A DNA stretch of 14,850 nt, from NCBI RefSeq assembly GCF_000611645.1, contig NW_014012274.1, positions 1-14,850 of the forward strand. Reading direction: 5' to 3'. The notes below the pieces were generated by a model that was given only the letters and a program-made list of their open reading frames with translations, had not been told where the DNA came from and ran no database searches. Source of the stretch: Monoraphidium neglectum (taxonomy: Eukaryota; Chlorophyta; Chlorophyceae; Sphaeropleales; Selenastraceae). The translations under genes and the position numbers were made by a program. Positions within the stretch are counted from its first letter, which is position 1. Every line of letters starts with the position of its first letter. Shown here in pieces: positions 9,401 to 14,850 of this stretch.

Positions 9401-12400
9401 CAAGCGCTGTTCCTGCGAACGTCGCGTGCCGATTCCACCCCACCAAACGCTCCCCTTGCTGGCGCGACTCGTGCGCGCCCCGCCCTCCCTCTGGGCTGCA
9501 TTCTGCGTACCTATCCCTCCGACACACGCGCGCCTGCACGCATGGAAAGCGCCCCGCAATCAGCAGCAACCCCCTAAAAAGGGCCGCCCAGGGCCGTGTC
9601 GCACCTGGAGCTCTGGAGGGGCCGCCAGCGCCGCCGCCCACAGCCGCCGCGCGCACCGCACCACCTCCAACAGGCCCGCCTCGTCGGGCGTCCACCTCAG
9701 CGCGTCGAGCGCCGCGGGGAACAGCGCGAGCAGCAGCGGCTCCGGTAGCTGCCCGGCAGCTGCTTGTGGCTGGCCGCGAGTGACATCATCGCCCAGCGCT
9801 TCCAATAGGTCCAGCACCGCCGCCAGGCAGGACCAGTCAACATTGATCGGATTCGGATCCGTATCGTTGACTCCCAACGCGTCGGCGCCCCCGCATGCTG
9901 GCGCGGCCGCAATCCCCGCCGCCGCCGCCGCCCAGCCTTCGACGTCCCCCCACGCCGGCAGCACTCGCGGCCCCGCGCCGGCGGCGGCCGCGCGGCGCAG
10001 GCCGGAGGCCGCAGTCTGCAGCGCGCGCAGCGCCGCTGCGCGGCGCTCTGCCGCGCCGCCGGCGCCGCCTCGGGATGCCAATACCACGCCTTCCGGCACG
10101 CCCATTGATGCGATGCGGTTCCCTATCGCCGCCAGACTGCCTGTTACCTTTGATAGCCCTTCAAGGAGCCCCCTGCCGCCGCCGGCACCCGCCGCCGCGC
10201 GCGCCAGCAGTGCCGCCGCGAGCGCGGCCGCCTTCACCGCTGCCTCCGCGCGCGCCCCCGCCGCCCACTCCTCTGGCGAAAGCCCGCCGCCCCCGTTCTC
10301 GTTGCCTTGGCCCACAGCCCCACTTCCCACGCCGCCGTCGCCACGGCCGCTGTGTCCGTCCCAGCCGGCGGACGCGCATGCCAGCTCAGCATAGTCTGCG
10401 AGGCTCTCTGCAAACGCGCCCTGTGAAAGCGCCCCGACCAACTCGACCGCAAGCGGCGGCAGGGCGGCGCCCCCGCCGCCCGCCGACGCGCCGCCGCCGC
10501 CATCGAGGGAAGAAACCCCGGCCCCAGCCGCGGCCGCGAGCGCCGCCGCGCGCTCGGCGGCGCCGAGGGCGCCGCACAGCATGCACAGCGCGCGGTCGCG
10601 GAGGGAGGGAGACAGGTAGGGGCGGGAGTAGCAGTCCCGGGCGCGGCGCGCGAGGTCGGATGCAGCGGCGCGCGCGTGGGTGCGGAGCTCGGGGCCGCAG
10701 ATCAAGACCAGCCTAGCAGGGTTGCGGCGTGGCAAGGAGAGGCGAGGTGAGGTGATGGGAGGATAGATGCGCTCCTTGAAAGGGTGCTGGATGCGTCCAG
10801 GCAGGCTGGTGAGTCGCCAATGAGGAGGTTTGCGCGCGGTTGACCAAGTCAAGGGCTGCTGAGCAGATGATTATGCAGCCGCAGGCCGGTGGCGACAACT
10901 TGGCAAACAGCAGCCTCGAGGGTCGCAGCGGCGACCATCAAGTGTTAACGTAAGGCACGACTTGATGCAGATCAGCACAATCAATCCACAAGATCCAACA
11001 CCGGGCCGCTCGCCTGCTCCAAGCCTCGGAAGCGTCCGTCCATCGCACGTACTCGCTCGCCCCGCTCGGCCGCCGCTGCGCCCCGCCGCCGCCGCTGCCT
11101 GTCCCGCTTCCCGCCGCGGCGCCGTCGCCGCCGGCCTCAAAATACACGTCCCACAGCCGGCCCGCCTCCGCTTCCACCGCGGCCGCGCTCTCCGCCCCTG
11201 CCGCCTGCAGCCGTCCATCATTCTGCGCCTCTTGCTGCGCCTCTTGCTGCGCCTGCTGCGACGCGTCCTCTCCTAGCAGCCAGGCCCTGGCTTCGAAATG
11301 CAGCTCACCACCCTCTGGTGCCTCGCACCAGGCAGGCAGAGCCGTCAGGACACGCAGCGAAGCCGCAAACCGGCCGTCCCCAGCACCGCCGCGCGGCGCG
11401 AGGCGCGCGGCGAGGCGGAGCGCCGCGCGGCAGCAGTCGGCGCGCGCGGCGGCGCCGTGCCGCCAGCCGCCGGCGGCCAAGAACGAGGCGAGCTTGTGCA
11501 GCTGCTCGGATGCCCACCGGTGGCTGCTGCTGCACTCGTCGGCACCGCCGCTGCCGCTGCCGCCCTCGCCGCCGCCGCCGCTGCTGCGGATGCTGCTACC
11601 CCGCGGCTCGTCCCCCTCCGCCGCCGCCGCCGCCGCCGCCGCAGCGGCTGGCCAGTCTAGAAGCCCGGCTCCTGCCCCACGCGCCGCGGCCAGCGCACAT
11701 GATATGTATGAGAGCACCCCCGGCCGCGTGAGCTCCCTCGGGGCCGCAGGCGATGCGAGCGCGTACAGCAAGTCTGACACCAGCGCGCGCACGTCTCCGG
11801 GCGCTGCCGCCGTGGCCCACGCGCCTGCGAACTCGGCTGCAGCGGCGCCCGCATCAAACGCCGCATCGCCGCCGCCGCCGCCGCCAGCAGCGTGATGCAC
11901 TGGCGAGTTTAGGGCCGGCAGGAGGCAGCCAGACAGGAAGCTGGCGGGAACCTGCCTGGCGAACTCCGGCCGCCAGTCCCGCTTGAGGAGCGTCCGCATG
12001 GCCGCCCTTTGCACTGTTATTTGCTCGTGACTCAGCGCCAGCCGCCACAGCACCTCTGTCCACTCAAAGGGCAGCGCCGGCTGCGCCGCTGCCGCCGCGT
12101 CCGCTGCCGCCGCCCCCCCTGCGCCCGCGCCGCGCCCGTGCCCGCGCGCGCCGCCGCGACCGCCGGCACGGCCGCCGGCGTTGACCCTGTCAGATCGCGC
12201 GTTTGACCGAGCGTCCGTGTCTGCGTCCCGGTCAGCGTGCCTTGGGTCTACTGGGTGCAGCTGCGACACCTGCGGCCGGCGGAAAGTTCACACCAAGAAG
12301 AGGCAGTGACGCCACGTGACGTCACCATATCAGAGGCGGTGGTGGCGAGCGACGGCCGCGGCTGTACACCTTGATGCACTTGTGTGTCAGGGTGCATCAT

Positions 12401-12812
12401 CACATCCCGACATAGTTGGCTTCAGGGCCCGCGGGTGGGCCCTGCGCTACTGGCATGTCTGGTATGCGACACGACACGCCCGGGGGGTGTGGGGGTTGTT
12501 GCGCATCGCCGTTGGAGCCACACGCCTGCCGCGGTTGGCGGCCCAACAGCGTGCGCGTGTCGAAAGAGCGTCCTCACCAAGTGCCACGTCGCCGCCTGCA
12601 GGTGCTGTGTAAAGTCCTCCAGGGAGCCATACACCCCCATCCATGCCGCCCACGCCGGCCGCCCCGCCGCCGCCACCGCCGCCGCGCCGGGCGGCAGCAG
12701 CGCCTGCAGCAGGCGCAGCGCGCGCTTGCGGTTGAGGGGCTCGGGGTCTGACAGGCAGCCACGCAGCAGCCCCCAGAAGCGCTCCGCGTCCTCTGCTTGC
12801 ACAGCGAGTCGT

Positions 12813-12873
<61 letters not shown>

Positions 12874-13993
12874 GCTGCTCCTGCTGCTGCTGCTGCCGCT
12901 GCTGCGTGCCCTCGTTCGCGCCGCTCTCACACGGGCCCGCGCCGCCGCCCGCCCCGGCGCCGTCCTCGCGTCCGCCGCCAAGCCCCGCGCCGGCCGGCGG
13001 CGGGACATCCCAGCAGTCTGCGTGCTGCAGCAGCACGGCGAGCCCCATCCGCCGTGCAAGGCCACCGCTCGCCAGCATCCCCACGCATGCCTGCCACACC
13101 TCAGGCAGCGCCGCCGGCGCCGCGGCGGCGGGGTCTTCAACGGCGGCGGCGGGGTCTTCAACGGCAGCGGCGGCGGCGCGGGCCGCGGCGAGCGCGGAGG
13201 GAAGCAGCAGCTGCAGCGCCGCGCGGCGCAGGTCGCCGCGGGGCGCACGCAGGCACGCGAGCGCGGCATTTAATAGGGCCCCCTCCGCGGCGCAGCGGAG
13301 GAACTGCCACGGCCCTTGCTCATCCGCGTCCCCGTCGCTGCTGCCGCGCCCGTGCGCAGCGCGGGCCGCCGAGTCCGCCGCGGCTGCAGCCACCAAGTCG
13401 GACACAAACACGCCGCTCAGGCCGGGCGGGAGCGGCCAGGCACTGGATTGGTCCCCCTGCCCGCCCGGCGCGCCGCCGCCGCCGCCGGCGCTTACGCCGA
13501 CGCTTGCGCCGACGCCCTCCGGCGGCGCGGCCGCCAGCGCCGCGGCCGCCGCTGCGGCGAGCAGCTCGCCGGCAAGCTCCCATTCGCCGCGGCGCCGGAG
13601 CAGGGCGGCCGCGGCGGCCGCGAGCTGCCGCGCCGCCAGCGCCCCGCCCTCGCCGGCGCCCGCCGCGGCGCGCGCGAGCGGCAGCAGCGCGGACAGCAGC
13701 AGCTCGCGCACGTCGCGGGTGGAGTAGCGGGCGGGCGCGGCATCCAACTGCGCGAGCGCGAGCGCCGCCGCGGTGACCCGTCGCCCTACAGGCGTCACCC
13801 CGCCGTCGCCGCCGTCGCCGCGGCACGCATCCAGCAGCGCCGCCCACTGGAACGCGCCCGTGGCCGGCGCGACGATCCGGCATAGCTTGATGCGCTGATT
13901 GACCGAGGTCTCGCCATGGCCGCCGCTGCTGCTGTCAGCGGCCGCTGCAGCAGCAGCAGCAGCGGCGTCCAAGATCTGATCAAGGCTTGCCAT
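3022..13993 (-). CDS. TARBP1: TARBP1/Trm3-like tRNA Gm18 2'-O-methyltransferase (SPOUT)
   Basis: Complete gene. Proposed exons, in transcript order: 13993-12578, 12269-11053, 10712-9605, 9323-8727, 8301-7918, 7613-7545, 7286-7211, 6899-6847, 6583-6449, 6285-5866, 5599-5473 (or 5459), 5256 (or 5323)-4717, 4514-4438, 3911-3721, 3310-3022. All phases agree and give about 2,232 (or 2,259) residues, against 1,621 for human TARBP1. The C-terminus carries the three SpoU/TrmH SPOUT motifs: NLGGLARTAEIMGAS with the catalytic Arg, LVLGREKTGLP, and IPQFGVVRSLNVHVS. The family methylates the ribose of G18 in the tRNA D-loop using S-adenosylmethionine. The long N-terminal region is helical and HEAT-like (for example MRAWQALLVALRF and MLPWCATQNNSLRAFTLITL). 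The start ATG (13991-13993) is the first after an in-frame TGA at 14018-14020. Family is very secure; substrate is inferred from homologues. Least certain are the exon 11/12 junction, the exon 9 donor and the exon 5 acceptor. Confidence 0.9.
3311..3720 (-). other. Intron 14 of TARBP1-like gene
   Basis: A 410-nt phase-2 intron with donor GTGGGC and acceptor CCCGCAG. Its main content is a long CA repeat in the sense direction about 90-130 nt before the acceptor. No gene signal is seen. Confidence 0.8.
3402..3438 (+). repeat. (TG)18 microsatellite
   Basis: An uninterrupted TG run of 37 nt on the plus strand, which is a CA run in the transcript of the minus-strand TARBP1-like gene. Shorter GTGTGTGCGC runs precede it at 3377-3400. 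Confidence 0.95.
3912..4437 (-). other. Intron 13 of TARBP1-like gene
   Basis: The longest intron of this gene (526 nt), with donor GTGGGG at 4437 and acceptor CCGCAG. In the sense direction its last 45 nt are CA-rich (ACACACGCACGCACACG-type). A TATATAAA at 4415-4422 on the plus strand has no gene downstream and is taken as chance. Confidence 0.75.
4717..5599 (-). other. Exons 11-12 of TARBP1-like gene (uncertain junction)
   Basis: Exon 11 starts at a clean acceptor (TTTCACAG) with MRAFLDSNADVARIRRALGP. Exon 12 contains FEGAPAGLMDRVQAYIAGAR and LTPFERAALISDLFGPEE and ends at donor GTGGGC (4716) in phase 1. The junction has no strong donor. Two frame-keeping options are 5473|GTTCGG with acceptor GCTGCAG (exon 12 from 5256), or 5459|GTCTTG with acceptor GCCCAG (exon 12 from 5323). 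Reading through meets a TGA at 5405-5407. Confidence 0.55.
5061..5122 (-). repeat. 12-bp coding tandem repeat, GGLT-type x5
   Basis: Five copies of a 12-bp unit (consensus GGTCAAACCGCC on the plus strand), the last three nearly identical, encode Gly-Gly-Leu-Thr repeats followed by a diverged Asp-Asp-Leu-Thr in exon 12 of the TARBP1-like gene. Confidence 0.9.
5866..6285 (-). other. Exon 10 of TARBP1-like gene
   Basis: 140 codons in phase 0, from acceptor CCGCAG to donor GTGCGT. It opens with conserved-looking helices (LLGRTLRAMLPWCATQNNSL; RAFTLITLGGILDGL), then a Gly/Asp/Ser-rich disordered linker of about 70 residues with a near-duplicate PADVAGPADVAA, and ends GVQLLQQ. Confidence 0.75.
6449..6583 (-). 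other. Exon 9 of TARBP1-like gene
   Basis: 45 codons from EAALTILVLRQPQLLES to about AQAGP. The acceptor CCCCCAG is clear. The donor is not: GTCGGC at 6448 keeps phase 0, while a GC donor at 6457 (CAG|GCGGGT) also keeps frame and removes three residues. It encodes a helix pair of the N-terminal repeat region. Confidence 0.6.
6847..7613 (-). other. Exons 6-8 of TARBP1-like gene
   Basis: Three short exons. Exon 6 (7613-7545; EVTTDPRLCCECVKSGGDAH) has donor GTGCGT. Exon 7 (7286-7211; MRAWQALLVALRFCREPPDV) ends in phase 1 at CGAG before GTGCGG. Exon 8 (6899-6847) completes the split Ala codon, continues VLAAASRNAPANLKHLQ and ends before donor GTCAGT. The phases fit exactly, and the Arg-Ala-Trp-Gln helix resembles the conserved TARBP1 segment just before its last helical repeats. 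Confidence 0.7.
7858..7887 (+). repeat. (GATCA)6 pentanucleotide microsatellite
   Basis: Six perfect copies of GATCA lie in intron 5 (7614-7917) of the TARBP1-like gene, 30-60 nt downstream of its donor. Each unit carries a GATC site. Confidence 0.95.
7918..8301 (-). other. Exon 5 of TARBP1-like gene with Gln/Glu/Arg-rich insertion
   Basis: 128 codons (122 if the alternative acceptor just before 8283 is used), ending RFWKELLQ before donor GTGGGC. About 50 residues in its centre are Gln, Glu and Arg (runs such as QEQQQQRRRQEEQQRWEQGQ), predicted to form a charged long helix or coiled coil between HEAT-like helices. Confidence 0.7.
8727..9323 (-). other. Exon 4 of TARBP1-like gene
   Basis: 199 codons in phase 0, from AHLAAALERG to FAGSADDL before donor GTGGGT. 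The acceptor TGGCAG (9326-9324) follows a C/T-rich stretch and keeps frame with exon 3. It contains a Pro/Ser-rich linker in the middle and ends in a helical segment (LAWYGPELRQLLMGRCPEGG). The following intron (8302-8726) contains no other gene signal. Confidence 0.7.
9605..10712 (-). other. Exon 3 of TARBP1-like gene
   Basis: Begins with the third base of a split Glu codon, then LVLICGPELRTHARAAASDL, and ends PPELQ before donor GTGCGA at 9604. It holds several helix pairs (LRDRALCMLCGALGAAERA; SCLAAVLDLLEALGDDV; LALFPAALDALRWTPDEAGL) consistent with HEAT-like repeats, separated by Gly-rich linkers. I do not recognise separate domains within it. Confidence 0.75.
11053..12269 (-). other. Exon 2 of TARBP1-like gene
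   Basis: 405 codons plus 2 nt. It starts VSQLHPVD after acceptor CGCAG and ends AGC GA before donor GTACGT; the split codon GA|G joins exon 3. It contains LPFEWTEVLWRLALSHEQITVQRAAMRTLL in outline, an HEAT-like helix pair. This is followed by Ala/Gly-rich linkers, a Gln/Ala repeat and the acidic helix VEAEAGRLWDVYFEAGG. The intron that follows (10713-11052) has no other content. Confidence 0.75.
11223..11258 (-). repeat. 12-bp coding tandem repeat (QQEA-type) x3
   Basis: Three 12-bp units, two identical and one diverged, encode a Gln-Gln-Glu/Ala-Ala pattern in exon 2 of the TARBP1-like gene. Frame is preserved. Confidence 0.85.
12270..12577 (-). other. Intron 1 of TARBP1-like gene with CRE/G-box composite
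   Basis: A 308-nt phase-0 intron with donor GTGAGG and acceptor CGCAG. Apart from a palindromic CRE/G-box sequence about 40-55 nt from the acceptor, it contains nothing recognisable. Confidence 0.75.
12313..12325. promoter_or_regulatory. Overlapping G-box (CACGTG) and CRE (TGACGTCA)
   Basis: CACGTG (12313-12318) overlaps the perfect 10-bp palindrome GTGACGTCAC (12316-12325). Both are consensus bZIP/bHLH binding cores in plants and algae. Their place inside intron 1 suggests an intronic element or chance; function is not shown by the sequence. Confidence 0.35.
12815..12871 (-). repeat. (CAG)19 coding repeat, Gln19
   Basis: Nineteen uninterrupted CAG codons on the minus strand (CTG on the plus strand), flanked by a second interrupted Gln/Arg/Glu stretch at 12872-12907. 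It lies in exon 1 of the TARBP1-like gene and preserves frame. Such tracts are prone to length change between strains. Confidence 0.95.
13133..13174 (-). repeat. 21-bp coding tandem duplication (VEDPAAA x2)
   Basis: Two head-to-tail 21-bp units (13133-13153 and 13154-13174, differing at two positions) encode VEDPAAA twice in exon 1. Frame is preserved. Confidence 0.85.
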
Positions 13994-14322
13994 GTCGGCA
14001 AAGCGCCTTTGGATGGATCAGATTACCTCATGGCTGCATATGCGATCAGCAGATATGGTTACTGAGGTAGCTTATGACTTTCCCTAAGTTGGAAACCTCA
14101 GCCTGAGTCATCGTTGGCTTGCGTGATGATGGACTCCACATTTGAACGACATCCAGGGGCCGCTTCTCCATCTAATCACGGCCTATTGCAATTCGTTCAA
14201 TATCTTTTCGCGACCTAATCACAGATACGCCTGCAGCCCTGCAAAAGGATCAAGCCCAAAGAGCGCTTTGGGCCCTCGGCGGCCTTACGGGACCCACCGG
14301 ACGCACTGAGATGTGAAACACC
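13994..14322. promoter_or_regulatory. Divergent promoter region of TARBP1-like and TBC genes
   Basis: Only 329 nt separate the two start codons, so both promoters and 5' UTRs must lie here unless further non-coding 5' exons exist. The region is visibly more AT-rich than the flanking exons. It contains a TGAGTCA core (14104-14110, bZIP-type), a direct repeat CTAATCAC (14172-14179 and 14215-14222) and a hairpin at 14254-14273. No clear TATA box is seen. Element functions are inference. Confidence 0.55.
14254..14273. repeat. 8-bp inverted repeat with 4-nt loop
   Basis: GCCCAAAG, loop AGCG, CTTTGGGC: a perfect 8-bp stem 50 nt upstream of the TBC gene ATG, possibly in its 5' UTR. Confidence 0.6.
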
Positions 14323-14850
14323 ATGGTGCTCTTCGGCAGGGCCAGGACGCCCGGCGGGGAGAGCGGCAGCGAGGACGGCGGCGCGTCCGAGGCCCCCTGG
14401 AGCGTCGCCGGCGGAGGCTTTGACAAGGTGGGCAACGACCCCGCGGCTTGGTCATTCAAACGTGAGCTCTGACAGCACGCAGGTCTTGCTGCTTGGACCC
14501 TGGGCACGCATCCGCAAACCGCCGCCCCGCTGTCCTCCCCAGCCCACATCGCCCTCTCCTGTCTTCTGACGCGCGCCCTCCGCTCGCGGCGCCCCCAGGC
14601 CGCGGCCGCCGCGGCTGCCGCCTCTCGCCGCCAGGAGCGCCTGTGGAAGGACGCCCCCTACCAGCGCTGGGCCCGCCATGGCTGCAGCCTGCTAAAGTAT
14701 CACCTCCGCAACGGCTGCCCCCCCGCGCTGCGGCCCGACGTCTGGCTCCACGCGAGCGGCGGCGCCGCGCTCGCCGCCGCCGCGCGGGCGCCATACCCCG
14801 CGCTCGCACGCGCGGGCTACGCGTCCCTGGCGCGTGCCCGCGTGCCGGGC
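14323..14850 (+). CDS. TBC-domain (Rab GTPase-activating) protein, N-terminal part
   Basis: Start ATG 14323 in the context AACACCATGG is the first Met after an in-frame TGA (14314-14316). Exon 1 is 14323-14427 (35 codons, acidic Gly/Ser-rich, ending GGGFDK before donor GTGGGC). Exon 2 starts at 14599 after acceptor CCCCCAG and runs off the window; both are phase 0. Exon 2 begins with an Ala8 run, then ERLWKDAPYQRWARHG and CPPALRPDVWLHASGGAAL. The Arg-Pro-x-x-Trp-x-x-x-Ser-Gly pattern followed by YPALARAGY matches the opening helices of TBC domains (TBC1D-type Rab-GAPs). The catalytic Arg- and Gln-finger motifs would lie beyond the window, so activity cannot be judged. Confidence 0.65.

Larger units (their letters stand above)
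12578..13993 (-). other. Exon 1 of TARBP1-like gene (N-terminal helical region, poly-Gln)
   Basis: 472 codons ending in TTG before the donor GTGAGG. It begins MASLDQILDAAAAA and holds Ala/Leu-rich helices typical of HEAT-like repeats (for example VRELLLSALLPLARAA and FWGLLRGCLSDPEPLNRKRA). Inserted between helices are Gly/Ala linkers, a 7-residue tandem duplication (VEDPAAA) and a Gln19 tract at residues 375-393. The segment NRKRALRLLQALLPPG followed by WMGVYGSLEDFTQHLQ resembles the corresponding N-terminal repeat region of TARBP1 proteins. It ends within a helix (TWHL) that continues into exon 2. Confidence 0.8.

Noticed and set aside
9191..9412. Alternative exon 4 start after TTCGCAG at 9413, reading EQRLWKACGHNFPW in phase 0
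   Set aside because: The frame it opens does not lead into the helical AHLAAALERG reading frame and soon becomes Pro/Ser-rich and stops; the acceptor at 9325-9324 keeps the good frame. It remains possible as a minor splice form.
9426..10716. Plus-strand open frames of 322 and 273 codons
   Set aside because: They lie opposite exon 3 and its neighbouring introns, are Pro/Ala/Arg-rich and show no recognisable motif or splice logic.
12384..13727. Long plus-strand open frame of 447 codons opposite exon 1 of the TARBP1-like gene
   Set aside because: It is a by-product of GC-rich antisense sequence: low complexity (Cys, Ala, Arg, Pro runs), no domain, and it covers a well-supported minus-strand exon.
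3022..13993. A viral or RNA-interference role suggested by the name TAR-binding protein 1
   Set aside because: The name is historical. The sequence shows a cellular SPOUT tRNA methyltransferase with no viral or dsRNA-binding domain.
1..14850. Mobile elements, CRISPR arrays, tRNA or rRNA genes
   Set aside because: I saw no terminal repeats with transposase or reverse-transcriptase motifs, no spaced direct repeats and no structural RNA signatures; a tRNA or Rfam scan would settle small RNA genes.

Overview
The window looks like nuclear DNA of a green alga, probably a core chlorophyte such as Sphaeropleales or Chlamydomonadales. This is inferred from very high GC, many GT-AG introns of about 160-600 nt with GTGCGT/GTGGGC-type donors and C-rich acceptors ending GCAG, TGTAA-type poly(A) signals, Ala/Gly/Gln-rich low-complexity protein stretches, and relatives most familiar from plants and algae. 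I saw no prokaryotic genes, CRISPR arrays, rRNA, tRNA or mobile elements.

Layout: (1) Positions 1-2207, plus strand: last four visible exons of a PATROL1/Unc-13-like (DUF810, Munc13-homology) vesicle-traffic protein, cut at its 5' side by the window edge, followed by a 3' UTR to about 2745. (2) Positions 13993-3022, minus strand: one complete gene of about 15 exons for a very large TARBP1/Trm3-type tRNA (guanosine-18-2'-O)-methyltransferase, with a long alpha-helical/HEAT-like N-terminal region and a C-terminal SPOUT (SpoU) catalytic domain. My join gives about 2,230-2,260 residues; only the exon 11/12 junction and a few splice sites are uncertain. (3) Positions 13994-14322: a compact divergent intergenic region. 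(4) Positions 14323-14850, plus strand: first two exons of a TBC-domain (Rab GTPase-activating) protein, cut by the window end.

Genes 1 and 2 are convergent; genes 2 and 3 are divergent and may share a promoter region. The three genes have housekeeping roles (membrane traffic, tRNA modification, Rab regulation) and show no sign of forming one pathway or cluster. The points most worth a second look are the weak exon 11/12 junction that could give a methyltransferase-less isoform, the CA/TG dinucleotide tracts placed near splice sites in two genes, a CRE/G-box composite inside intron 1 of the methyltransferase gene, a very close poly(A) signal at its 3' end, and length-variable coding repeats. 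I found no convincing new multi-gene system.
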